Of a DNA stretch of 64,000 nt, positions 8,895 through 17,134 are shown in pieces. A program made the position numbers and the translations under genes. The notes beneath the pieces are model-generated. The model did no database searches. It had not been told where the DNA came from and saw only the letters and a program-made list of their open reading frames with translations. The stretch comes from Sphingopyxis sp. Its GTDB lineage: Bacteria > Pseudomonadota > Alphaproteobacteria > Sphingomonadales > Sphingomonadaceae. The stretch spans positions 50,709 through 114,708 of the forward strand of contig JAIXHQ010000007.1 in assembly GCA_030145715.1 (NCBI GenBank), written 5' to 3'. Each line of letters opens with the position of its first letter. The stretch's first letter is position 1.

Positions 8895-9659
8895 ATGGCG
8901 ACCCAGCTCAAGCGCAACAGCAAATATAGCGAAGCCGAATGGACGGCGCGGCAGGAACTGGCCGCCTGTTACCGCATCTTTGCGATGATGGGCTGGGACG
9001 AAATGATCTTCAACCACATCACGGTGAAGGTGCCGGACGAAGAGGGCAGCTACCTCATCAATCCCTATGGCATGCATTTCAGCGAGGTAACGGCCTCGAC
9101 CCTCATCAAGATCGACATCGACGGGAACAAGGTTGACGCGGACAATCCGTGGCACGTCAACAAGGCCGGGTTCGTCCAGCACAGCCTGTTCCACCGCGTC
9201 CTGCCCGACGCCCATGCGATCATCCACACCCACACCACCGCGACGGTCGCGGTCTGCGCGCTCGAAGGCGGGCTCCAGCCGGTGAATTTCTACGCCTGCA
9301 ATTTCGCCGGCCAGCTCGCCTATCATGATTTCGAGGGGGTGACGGTGCGCGAGGAAGAGGGCGAGCGACTTGTCCAGAACCTGGGCGACAAGCGCATCCT
9401 GATGCTCCGAAATCATGGCCCCGTCGTGATGGGCAAGACGCTGACCGAGGCATTCATCAAATATTGGGCGCTCCAGCGCGCGTGCGAGATTCAGATGGCG
9501 ACGATGACCATGGGCAAGCCGATCATCGTCCCGCAGGACGTCGTCGCGGTGCATCAGCGCGACCTGTTCATGGCATCGATCCCGGGACAGGCGGGCAAGG
9601 CCGAATTCGACGCGATGGTGCGCAAGGTGGACAAGATCGACACAAGTTGGCGTGACTAA
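8895..9659 (+). CDS. Class II aldolase/adducin family protein
   Basis: The 254-aa protein belongs to the zinc-dependent class II aldolase/adducin fold (fuculose-phosphate aldolase type). The zinc ligands are visible as HTHTT (IIHTHTTATVAV, about residue 112) and a later LMLRNHGPVVMG His; the acidic FNHITVKVPDEE segment is also typical. The real substrate cannot be read. Sphingomonad homologues are usually annotated only as class II aldolase. It has a clear GGACAGGAAG ribosome site, and the next gene follows after 27 bases, so the two may be cotranscribed. Confidence 0.9.
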   Translation: MATQLKRNSKYSEAEWTARQELAACYRIFAMMGWDEMIFNHITVKVPDEEGSYLINPYGMHFSEVTASTLIKIDIDGNKVDADNPWHVNKAGFVQHSLFHRVLPDAHAIIHTHTTATVAVCALEGGLQPVNFYACNFAGQLAYHDFEGVTVREEEGERLVQNLGDKRILMLRNHGPVVMGKTLTEAFIKYWALQRACEIQMATMTMGKPIIVPQDVVAVHQRDLFMASIPGQAGKAEFDAMVRKVDKIDTSWRD

Positions 9660-9686
9660 TCCCGCCGGGGCGCTAACAGGGGTCGT

Positions 9687-10232
9687 ATGACACGCTTCTC
9701 GGTCAACGACCGCCCGGTCGAATATCGCATGGAACCCGAAACGCCGCTTTTGTGGGCGCTGCGCGATGCGTCGAACCTGACGGGCACCAAATATGGCTGC
9801 GGCACGGGCGAATGCGGCGCCTGTACCGTGGACATCGATGGTGAGGCGATTCGCAGTTGCATGGTCACGATTGCCGAATGCGAGGGCCGTTTCGTCACGA
9901 CGATCGAGGCGCTGTCACGCGATCGCAGCCATCCGGTCCAACAGGCGTGGGTCGCCGAACAGGTCCCGCAATGCGGATTTTGCCAGTCGGGGATGATCAT
10001 GGCCGCCGCCGCGCTGCTGCGATCGAACGGCAACCCCAGCGATGCCGAAATTGACGCGGCCATGACGAATATCTGTCGTTGCGGCACCTATCCCCGCATC
10101 CGCGCGGCCATCCGCCGGGCGGCCAGCGTGATGCGCGGCGAGGAACGGATCGCCGCCGCGCCGCCGCCGGGTATCCGCCCCGAAGACGCGGCGCGCGCCG
10201 TGCCCGCGCTCCGCCTGCCGCCGGGCACCTGA
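9687..10232 (+). CDS. 2Fe-2S subunit of a xanthine-oxidase-family (IorA-like) dehydrogenase, without its large subunit
   Basis: The 181-aa protein has the two-cluster layout of small subunits of molybdopterin hydroxylases. The plant-ferredoxin motif GCGTGECGACTV plus a later Cys lie near 33-58, and the C-terminal CGFCQSGM ... NICRCGTYPRIR helical domain lies near 96-137. The Ala/Pro-rich tail (about 150-181) is extra. Such subunits pass electrons from the molybdenum site of a large subunit, but no large or FAD subunit lies beside it. It sits 27 bases after the aldolase gene. Confidence 0.9.
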   Translation: MTRFSVNDRPVEYRMEPETPLLWALRDASNLTGTKYGCGTGECGACTVDIDGEAIRSCMVTIAECEGRFVTTIEALSRDRSHPVQQAWVAEQVPQCGFCQSGMIMAAAALLRSNGNPSDAEIDAAMTNICRCGTYPRIRAAIRRAASVMRGEERIAAAPPPGIRPEDAARAVPALRLPPGT

Positions 10233-10364
10233 CCCGCGAACGCCATATAGCTGAACCACAGGCAACGGCACGGTCAGCCTTCGATCATCTTGCCAGGCGT
10301 AAGACTCACTTCATCATCCCGGCTGGCGTGTCAGTGATCGGGATATGAGTTGGAGAATGGTGAG

Positions 10365-11339
10365 ATGAAAAAGATGCTTGGAGGATTGCTCATCGCGGCG
10401 ACGATCCTGACGCCCATCGCACCGGCCGCCGCACAGGCGCCGGGCGAGCGGATGCAAATCGCGCAGCGCGGCGATCATGGCGGACAGCGCGGCGGCGGCG
10501 GCGGCGAAGCACGCCGTGGCGGAAACGGTGGTGGCGGAAACTGGGGCGGTCAGGCCCGTCCCGAACGCCAGCCCAGCCAACAGCCCTATGTTCAGCGCGA
10601 ACAGCGCAGCGAAGGCCGCCAGTGGCAGCAACGCGGCTATGACCAGCAACGGCAGGAACAACGCCAGCAATGGCAGCAACGCGGCGATGTTCAGCAGCGC
10701 GAGGCCCAGCGCGAACAATGGCAGCAGCGCCAGGCCGAACAGCGCCAACGCGGCGGAATCGAAGACGGAAACCGCAACCGCGACGGTGGCACCTACGACC
10801 GCAACCGCGACGGCCGCATGGACCGTCAATGGGATCGCAACCGGGACGGTCAGGTCGATCGCCAGTGGGACCGCAATCGCAATGGCCAGGTCGATCGGCG
10901 CTATGACCAGAACCGCAACGGCGACCTCGACCGGCGCTGGGACCGTAACGACAATAATCGCGTCGACCGGCGTTACGACCGCAATCGCAACGGCTATGTC
11001 GACCGCAGCTATCGCGGCGAACGGAACGACCGCTGGAACCGCGATTGGCGCAGCGACCGCCGTTACGACTGGCGCAGCTATCGCGACACCAACCGGAGCC
11101 ACTACCGGATGCCGCAATATTACAACCCGTATCGCGGTTATGGATATACGCGGTTCAGCATCGGCTTCACGCTGAACTCGCTATTCTATGGCCAACGCTA
11201 TTGGATCAACGATCCCGGCTATTATCGCCTGCCGCCCGCTTATGGGGGGTATCGCTGGATCCGCTATTATGACGACGCACTTCTGGTCGATACCTATTCG
11301 GGTGAAGTGATCGACACGATCTACGATTTCTTCTGGTAA
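10365..11339 (+). CDS. Secreted RcnB-like protein with a 12-residue Asp/Asn/Arg tandem repeat
   Basis: The 324-aa product has a signal peptide ending near AAAQAP. A Gly/Arg-rich and then Gln/Arg-rich low-complexity region follows (about 40-140, with repeated QWQQRG). Next come about six 12-residue repeats of the form DRNRDGxxDRxW (about 145-216). The folded C-terminus (YGGYRWIRYYDDALLVDTYSG) matches the RcnB family, known for periplasmic Ni/Co homeostasis. The D-x-N-x-[D/N]-G-x-x-D repeats resemble Ca-binding loops but lack the closing Glu of EF-hands. The ATG at 10365 has GGAG 9 bases before it. Confidence 0.85.
   Translation: MKKMLGGLLIAATILTPIAPAAAQAPGERMQIAQRGDHGGQRGGGGGEARRGGNGGGGNWGGQARPERQPSQQPYVQREQRSEGRQWQQRGYDQQRQEQRQQWQQRGDVQQREAQREQWQQRQAEQRQRGGIEDGNRNRDGGTYDRNRDGRMDRQWDRNRDGQVDRQWDRNRNGQVDRRYDQNRNGDLDRRWDRNDNNRVDRRYDRNRNGYVDRSYRGERNDRWNRDWRSDRRYDWRSYRDTNRSHYRMPQYYNPYRGYGYTRFSIGFTLNSLFYGQRYWINDPGYYRLPPAYGGYRWIRYYDDALLVDTYSGEVIDTIYDFFW
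10794..11012 (+). repeat. Coding 36-bp tandem repeat, about six copies
   Basis: The repeats encode the D-x-N-x-[D/N]-G-x-x-D-R units of the RcnB-like protein. Copies differ by scattered base changes (CGCGACGG versus CGCAACGG), so the array is diverged rather than freshly duplicated. Confidence 0.75.
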
Positions 11340-11366
11340 TTCCTTTCGGTTATCAGAAGGCAAACT

Positions 11367-11460
11367 GCGGGGGCCGGCTTGTCCGGCCCCTCTTTTTGCG
11401 GCGCGCCGGCTTGTCCGGCCCCTCTTTTTTGCGGCGTCGGCTCGTCCGGCCCGACCTTTA
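11367..11460 (+). terminator. Three tandem copies of a terminator-like hairpin
   Basis: Three ~32-base units (11367-11397, 11398-11430, 11431-11460) each carry a GCCGGC-TTGT-CCGGC-type stem, followed in the first two by CCCCTCTTTTTT. They lie just after the RcnB-like stop. The first two are nearly identical; the third is diverged and has lost most of its T-run. Confidence 0.8.
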
Positions 11461-11527
11461 TCGCTAACCCACTTGCCCTGCCCTTCCCAACGCTGCACAG
11501 CAGGATGGAATGAACAGGGGAGCAGAT

Positions 11528-12808
11528 ATGCGAAAATCGGGATTGGCTACCGCCGCGGCGGTCACTCTGGCGCTGCTGGGTGCCGGATCGGCAGAGGCGC
11601 GCACGACGGTCATCTATGCGGGCAATGTCATCACCGACGCGGGTAAAGGTCGGCAGGGTCCATCGACCGTCGTCGTCACCGATGATCGCATAACGTCGAT
11701 CTCCGCGGGTCGCGCCGAAGCGCCTGCGGGCGCAGAGGTCGTCGATCTTGGCGACAAGACATTGCTCCCCGGCCTGATCGACCTCCACGTCCATCTGACC
11801 GGCGATCCCGGCGGCGACTATCGCCTCCAGGCTGTCGAGCCCGACGAATGGGGCGTCGTCGTCGGCGCGAAGAACGCGGCGATCACGCTGCGCGCCGGGT
11901 TCACCACGGTGCGGGAAGCGGGGTCCGGACAATATACCGCCTATTCGCTGCGCCGCGGCACCGCGAACGGATTTATCGAGGGGCCGCGCATCGTGGCTGC
12001 GGGACCTGCCTTATCGATCATCGGCGGGCATGGCGATGTGACGGGGTTTCGTGAGGACATCCACGCGGTCCTCGACGAAGGCTATACCTGCACCGGTGCC
12101 ACCGAATGCGCCGAAAAGGTCCGCAAGGCCTCGCGCGCGGGCGCCGACGTCATCAAGATTACCGCGACCGGCGGCGTCTTGTCGCAACAGGGTCGCGGGC
12201 TTCAGGGCCATTTCACCAGCCCCGAACTGCAAAGCATCGCCGACACCGCGCACACATTGGGGCTGAAGGTCATGGCCCATGCCCATGGCGCGGGCGGCAT
12301 CGCGGCGTCGGCGGCGGCGGGGATCGACAGCATCGAACATGGCACCTTCGCCGACGATGCCGCGCTCAAGATCATGAAGGCCAAGGGCACCTATCTTGTC
12401 CCGACCCTGATGGCGTTCGAGGGCATCCGCGAACGGCTTGGCAAGGGCATCTATACCCCGACGGTCGAGGAAAAGGTGCGGATGACGATGAATGACGTGG
12501 GCAAGGCGGTCGTCCGGGCCAAGGCGCTGGGCGTGCCGATCGCGTTCGGCACCGACGCGGGCGTCTTTGAACATGGCCGCAACGGCAGCGAGTTCGCGCT
12601 GCTCGTCAAATATGGGCTGACGCCGGGCGAAGCGCTGGCGAGCGCCACGACCGTCGCCGCAAAGCTTTTGTCGATGGAAAATGAAATCGGCCGCATCGCG
12701 CCCGGCATGTCCGCCGACATGATTGCCGTCAGCGGCGATCCGCTGAGCGATGTCCGCACGCTGGAAAAGGTCGATTGGGTGATGGCGCGCGGCCGGATTG
12801 CCGACTGA
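11528..12808 (+). CDS. Exported metal-dependent amidohydrolase (Xaa-Pro/Xaa-Arg dipeptidase-like)
   Basis: The ~426-aa protein has a signal peptide (MRKSGLATAAAVTLALLG ... SAEA) and the amidohydrolase core. Landmarks are LPGLIDLHVHLTGD (metal His pair), VIKITATGGV (the bridging Lys, presumably carboxylated), VMAHAHG, SIEHGTF and the FGTDAGVF Asp. It most resembles secreted amidohydrolases that cleave the C-terminal residue from dipeptides; the substrate is inferred only. Two ATGs are possible (11510 and 11528). The second gives a clean signal peptide and has GGGGAG 6 bases before it. Confidence 0.88.
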   Translation: MRKSGLATAAAVTLALLGAGSAEARTTVIYAGNVITDAGKGRQGPSTVVVTDDRITSISAGRAEAPAGAEVVDLGDKTLLPGLIDLHVHLTGDPGGDYRLQAVEPDEWGVVVGAKNAAITLRAGFTTVREAGSGQYTAYSLRRGTANGFIEGPRIVAAGPALSIIGGHGDVTGFREDIHAVLDEGYTCTGATECAEKVRKASRAGADVIKITATGGVLSQQGRGLQGHFTSPELQSIADTAHTLGLKVMAHAHGAGGIAASAAAGIDSIEHGTFADDAALKIMKAKGTYLVPTLMAFEGIRERLGKGIYTPTVEEKVRMTMNDVGKAVVRAKALGVPIAFGTDAGVFEHGRNGSEFALLVKYGLTPGEALASATTVAAKLLSMENEIGRIAPGMSADMIAVSGDPLSDVRTLEKVDWVMARGRIAD

Positions 12809-12818
12809 CGCCGGCGGA

Positions 12819-15458
12819 TCACGCGGCGCGGTGCACTTGCCTCCGCGCCGCGACCGCCGCCGTCTGCCCGATGAACAGGCCCAGATCGACCGACGCCGCA
12901 AATTTCACCCCGACGCGATTTCCGGTCGACCAGCGCGCTTCGGCGTCCAACAGATGTTCCGGGGCGAATTCAAGGACCAGCGGCGTCCCCTTCGGAACAT
13001 TCCACAGCCCCTCGACCAGCGCGCCGCCGGACGACATGTTGCGGACGATCGCTTCATATTGGTGGCCGCCGCTGGCGACCTGGATCGTGCGGAATGTCGA
13101 AAAGCGCGGCTCGCGCGTGGTCTTGTAACCGCATGGTTCGGCCCGGCCGCCGCCATCGCGCAACAACGCCAGCACCTCGGCCATATCCATCGGCTTGCCA
13201 TAGATATAGCCCTGGACATGGCTGCACCCCAGATTGCGGATCAGGGCCAGGTCGTCGTGCGTCTCGACGCCTTCGGCGGTGGTTTCCATCTTCAGCGCGC
13301 CCGCCAGGCTGACGATCGACGAAATGATCGCCGCGTTCATGCTGGTCGGATCGGCGGCGCCCAGAACGAAACCCTGATCGATCTTGATCCGGTCGAACGG
13401 CGCCTTCTTCAGATAGCCGAGCGCCGAATAGCCTGTCCCGAAATCGTCGAGCGCCAGCCGAACGCCGGTCCGCTTCAATCGTTGGAACATCGCCAGATTT
13501 TCGGGGCTTTCGTCCAGGAAGACGCCCTCGGTAATCTCCAGCTCCAGTTGGTCGGGACGGATGCCCGCCGCCGACACCGCGCTGACGATCGTGGCGGGCA
13601 GCCGTTCGTTGGCGAATTGCCGCGGCGACACGTTGACCGCGATGCGATAGCCGGGGCCCAATTGGGCGATGGTCGCACAGGCGGTCCGGATGATCCATTC
13701 GCCGATCGGCACGATCAGGTTCGTTTCCTCGGCGATCGGAATGAATTTCGACGGGCTGACAAGGCCTTCGGTCGCATGGTGCCATCGGATCAGTGCCTCG
13801 AACCCGGTGATCCGTTCGCTGCCGACATCGACGATCGGCTGGTACAGCAGCTTGAGTTCATCGCGGGCCAGCGCCTCGCGCAGCGCATCCTCGATCGCTT
13901 TGCGTTCGCTGGCCTGGTCCTGCATCGCATCGGCGTAAAAGCGATAGACGCCGCGCCCCGAATCCTTTGCCGCATAAAGCGCGAGGTCGGCGTTGCGAAC
14001 CAGCGTCGCCGCGCGCATCCCTTCGCCATCCGACACCGCGATGCCGATCGACGATCCGATCCGCACCAATTGCCCCTCGATCGAAAAGGGCTTGGCCATG
14101 CTCAGGATGATCGCATTGGCGATCCCGGCCAGCTTTTCGGGCTGGCTCGTCTGCGGCACCACGATCTGGAACTCGTCGCCGCCCAGGCGGCCGACCTGCC
14201 CCTTGTCGCCGACGATCTGGGTCAGGCGCCCGGCGACCTGCTGCAACAACTGGTCGCCCACCGGATGGCCCAGCGTGTCGTTGACCGCCTTGAACCGGTC
14301 GAGGTCCATCAGCAACAGCGCGCACGGCTGGGATTGTCCGCCATGATTGTTCAGCGCCCGTTCGAGCAGGTCGGTGATGTGGCGCCGGTTGGCAAGGCCG
14401 GTCAGCGTGTCGTAACGCGCCAACTGGTTGATCTCGCGTTCCGACCTTCGCTTGTCGGTTAGGTCGATGCCACTTCCCCGGAATCCCTGGAAATTTCCCA
14501 GCCTGTTGCTGATCGGCTGGCCCGAGAGAGACCACCAGCGTTCCTCGCCCGAAACCGCCGCCTGAACCGTGAGTTCCTTGAACGGCGTCCGCGACGACAG
14601 GCTGAACCCCAATGTGCGTTCCTCGCTGTCGTCCTGGCCCATGCGTTTGCGGATGATCTCGGCAAAGGGCTGGCCCAACAGGTCCGACAGCGGCCGTTTC
14701 AGCCGCGCCGCCACGGTCGGCGAAATATAGACGATCCGGCCGTGCCGGTCGGTTTCCCAGAACCAGCCGCGTCCGGCGCGCTCGAAATCGCGCATCAGGT
14801 TGAGCGCCCGCTGCTGGTCGCTCATCGTCAGCCGCGCGATGCGGTTCGCACGGCGCTGGTGCCGGACATCCTCGCGCATCATCACGATCAGCAGGCCCAG
14901 AAAGACGAGCCCCGCGATGGCAAAGGACCAGGACGCGATCCCGATGGCACCGCCCAGCGCCGTCGCACCGGCAAAGGTGAAAAAGACGGGCCGCACAATC
15001 GACACGGCCGATGCGGCGACCAAAAGCGACCCCACCAGGATGGCGGTAAAGGCATCGAAATGAGAGGCCCCGTCATGAACCGCGATCACCGCGAACATCG
15101 ACGCGGCGTTCAGCAGCGAACCGACCGCGATCAGCGCCATGCACAATGACGTCAGCACCCGTAACCGGCGCTGCGACAGCGGCCCCGGTCGACGCATCGC
15201 CTGCCCGATCACGGTCAGAACCAGGTCACAGGGCAGGCCCACCGCCATCGGCAGCCATTGCGCGGGCTGGTTGAAAAAGCCCTCGACGCCCAGCAGGAAG
15301 GCAAAGGCCGCAAACGCCAGAACGCGGCCGATCAGCACATAATGCCATAATTGCGCGACCTGCATCAGGCGCGTGACGAAATCGGGTGAATCGAACAGTG
15401 ATTCCCCCGATGGCGACGCGCCCGCCGCCGACTTTCTGATGTGACGCCTAACCCCCAA
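12819..15458 (-). CDS. Membrane-bound c-di-GMP enzyme: MASE-like, PAS, GGDEF, EAL and PilZ domains
   Basis: The ~879-aa protein has 5-7 N-terminal helices (about 30-190), a PAS domain (about 215-335), an intact GGDEF (near 425), an intact EAL (near 553, with NVSPRQFA, DDFGTGYS and AEGVE) and a C-terminal PilZ domain (about 783-873, NMSSGGALV). It could both make and break c-di-GMP, with PilZ reading the product. No ATG suits the start: the frame runs back across the divergent desaturase. A TTG at 15458 with AGGA upstream lies in the intergenic gap and keeps all helices; the ATG at 15365 is the alternative. Confidence 0.88.
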   Translation of the reverse strand: MGVRRHIRKSAAGASPSGESLFDSPDFVTRLMQVAQLWHYVLIGRVLAFAAFAFLLGVEGFFNQPAQWLPMAVGLPCDLVLTVIGQAMRRPGPLSQRRLRVLTSLCMALIAVGSLLNAASMFAVIAVHDGASHFDAFTAILVGSLLVAASAVSIVRPVFFTFAGATALGGAIGIASWSFAIAGLVFLGLLIVMMREDVRHQRRANRIARLTMSDQQRALNLMRDFERAGRGWFWETDRHGRIVYISPTVAARLKRPLSDLLGQPFAEIIRKRMGQDDSEERTLGFSLSSRTPFKELTVQAAVSGEERWWSLSGQPISNRLGNFQGFRGSGIDLTDKRRSEREINQLARYDTLTGLANRRHITDLLERALNNHGGQSQPCALLLMDLDRFKAVNDTLGHPVGDQLLQQVAGRLTQIVGDKGQVGRLGGDEFQIVVPQTSQPEKLAGIANAIILSMAKPFSIEGQLVRIGSSIGIAVSDGEGMRAATLVRNADLALYAAKDSGRGVYRFYADAMQDQASERKAIEDALREALARDELKLLYQPIVDVGSERITGFEALIRWHHATEGLVSPSKFIPIAEETNLIVPIGEWIIRTACATIAQLGPGYRIAVNVSPRQFANERLPATIVSAVSAAGIRPDQLELEITEGVFLDESPENLAMFQRLKRTGVRLALDDFGTGYSALGYLKKAPFDRIKIDQGFVLGAADPTSMNAAIISSIVSLAGALKMETTAEGVETHDDLALIRNLGCSHVQGYIYGKPMDMAEVLALLRDGGGRAEPCGYKTTREPRFSTFRTIQVASGGHQYEAIVRNMSSGGALVEGLWNVPKGTPLVLEFAPEHLLDAEARWSTGNRVGVKFAASVDLGLFIGQTAAVAARRQVHRAA

Positions 15459-15603
15459 TTTGCGGTTATTCCTGCTTTTCTGTTCGCAAAGCCAGTGCCG
15501 CCAAGGGGTTTCCAAATCCTTACCACGGCCTGCCGAATACCACCAATACTGTCCCAAAATGGAGGGGGTTTGGTTTCGGTTCGCAACTTGATAGAAAGAA
15601 CTT

Positions 15604-16635
15604 ATGCCCGCCGTCCGCCTCTTCCCGCCCGACCGCTTTTTCGACCGCTCGGAATGGGCGGCGATCACTCGCGCGTCGCCCTGGCGCGGCGTCTGGCTCG
15701 TCGTCCATGCGTGGGTCGTCGGCATCGCCCTCCTCGGCCTTGCGGCATGGTTGCAAAATCCCGCCGCATGGCTTGTTGCGATCATCCTTGTCGGCGGTCG
15801 CCAGCTCGGTCTTGCGATCCTGATGCACGACGCGGCGCACGGCGCGCTTCATCCGAACCGCAAAATCAACAATTTCCTGGGCCAGTGGTTGACGGGCGCG
15901 GCGGTCGGATCGGACCTTATCGCCTATCGCACCTATCATCTTCAGCATCATAAATTCACCCAGCAACCCGAAGATCCGGACCTGTCACTGTCAAAACCCT
16001 TTCCGACGACGCGCGCCAGCCTTTGGCGCAAATGTTTGCGCGACATGACCGGACGGACATTCCTCAAACAGCGGATGGCGCAATTCGGCTTTGCCTTCGT
16101 CGGCTTAAAGGCGATGCTGGGCGGCGCACGGGCACCAGCCAAGGGCGCAAGCACCCCAGCCGGTACGCCCTTCAACAAACAGTCCGGCGACGGCATGACG
16201 TCACCGACCATCGATGTCGTGGGCGCGATGTCGGTGACGCGCGCGGTGGGACGATTCCTGACCGTTCAGGCGCTGCTGCTCGCCGCCTCGCTCGTCCTTT
16301 ATGGCTGGACGCCCTATCTGCTCTGGCTTGCCGGGCTCGCGACGACGTTCCAGCTCTATCTGCGCATCCGCAACATCGCCGAACATGCATGTACGACGAC
16401 GGGAAGCGACGATCCCTTCACCCATGCCCGCACCACCCACGCGGGCTGGCTGGCCCGGGCGACCGTCGCGCCCTATTGGGTGAATTACCATGCTGAACAT
16501 CATCTGTTCATGGGTGTACCCTGCTATCGTCTACCACAGGTCCACGCCGCGCTGGGCCGCGCCGGCAAGCATGATGCGATGACGATCGCGCCGAACTATG
16601 CCGCTGTGCTGCGACAGATTACCGCCGCGCGCTAA
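15604..16635 (+). CDS. Membrane fatty acid desaturase
   Basis: The 343-aa protein has four hydrophobic helical regions and the three His boxes of membrane di-iron desaturases: HDAAHG (75-80), HLQHHKF (112-118) and HAEHH (296-300). It also has NIAEHAC before the third box. Such enzymes introduce a double bond into acyl chains or a related lipid or carotenoid; the substrate is not decided by sequence. It is divergent from the c-di-GMP gene, with 145 bases between the starts. Confidence 0.9.
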   Translation: MPAVRLFPPDRFFDRSEWAAITRASPWRGVWLVVHAWVVGIALLGLAAWLQNPAAWLVAIILVGGRQLGLAILMHDAAHGALHPNRKINNFLGQWLTGAAVGSDLIAYRTYHLQHHKFTQQPEDPDLSLSKPFPTTRASLWRKCLRDMTGRTFLKQRMAQFGFAFVGLKAMLGGARAPAKGASTPAGTPFNKQSGDGMTSPTIDVVGAMSVTRAVGRFLTVQALLLAASLVLYGWTPYLLWLAGLATTFQLYLRIRNIAEHACTTTGSDDPFTHARTTHAGWLARATVAPYWVNYHAEHHLFMGVPCYRLPQVHAALGRAGKHDAMTIAPNYAAVLRQITAAR

Positions 16636-16651
16636 TGGGTCAGGACCCTAA

Positions 16652-17134
16652 TCAGCTTTCCTGAACGAAACGAGCGCCCGCGCGGTCCTTGACCGTTTTT
16701 TCGGGGTCAAAGATCATGCCGTTCATCGCGACGTAGACGCCGGGCGGCAGCGTCTGCACCGCCGCCAGCGCAAAGCCGACGTTGAACTCCGCATCGCTCG
16801 CGCGGACCGACGCGGGCTGCATCGCCCCCGTCAGCACGATCGTCTTATCCGCAATGTCCGCCAGCACCCGGCCGGTGACGACCATCGTGTCGGTGCCGTG
16901 GGTGACCAGCACATGCGCTGCATCGCTCGCGGCGACGGCGGCGCGGATCGTCTCGCGGTCGGCATCATCCAGTTCCAGGCTGTCCTTGCGCATCAACTGC
17001 GTCACGCGGTGCGCGACATGGACATTATTCTCGCGCAGCATGTCGGGGATCGCCGCGGGGCCGATCTGAAACTCCGAAAGCGCGTCGAAATAGACTTTGT
17101 CGATCGTGCCGCCGGTCGTGAAAATATCGATCAC
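16652..17134 (-). CDS. Minimal asparaginase-domain protein coupled to lysK
   Basis: The 160-aa product has only the catalytic N-terminal domain of L-asparaginases. It shows FTTGGTIDK (nucleophile Thr near residue 7 or 10), THGTDTM (Thr81-Asp82), VLTGAMQPA, and a Lys in TVKDRAGARF. The C-terminal domain that completes the dimer in AnsA/AnsB is absent; the gene is not broken, as homologous short forms occur in other proteobacteria. The GTG at 17134 overlaps the lysK TGA (GTGA), giving translational coupling. Activity on asparagine is inferred only. Confidence 0.85.
   Translation of the reverse strand: MIDIFTTGGTIDKVYFDALSEFQIGPAAIPDMLRENNVHVAHRVTQLMRKDSLELDDADRETIRAAVAASDAAHVLVTHGTDTMVVTGRVLADIADKTIVLTGAMQPASVRASDAEFNVGFALAAVQTLPPGVYVAMNGMIFDPEKTVKDRAGARFVQES

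Noticed and set aside
15459..15785. Longer N-terminus for the GGDEF-EAL-PilZ protein
   Set aside because: It would overlap the start of the divergent desaturase gene; the extra residues have no hydrophobic or domain character.
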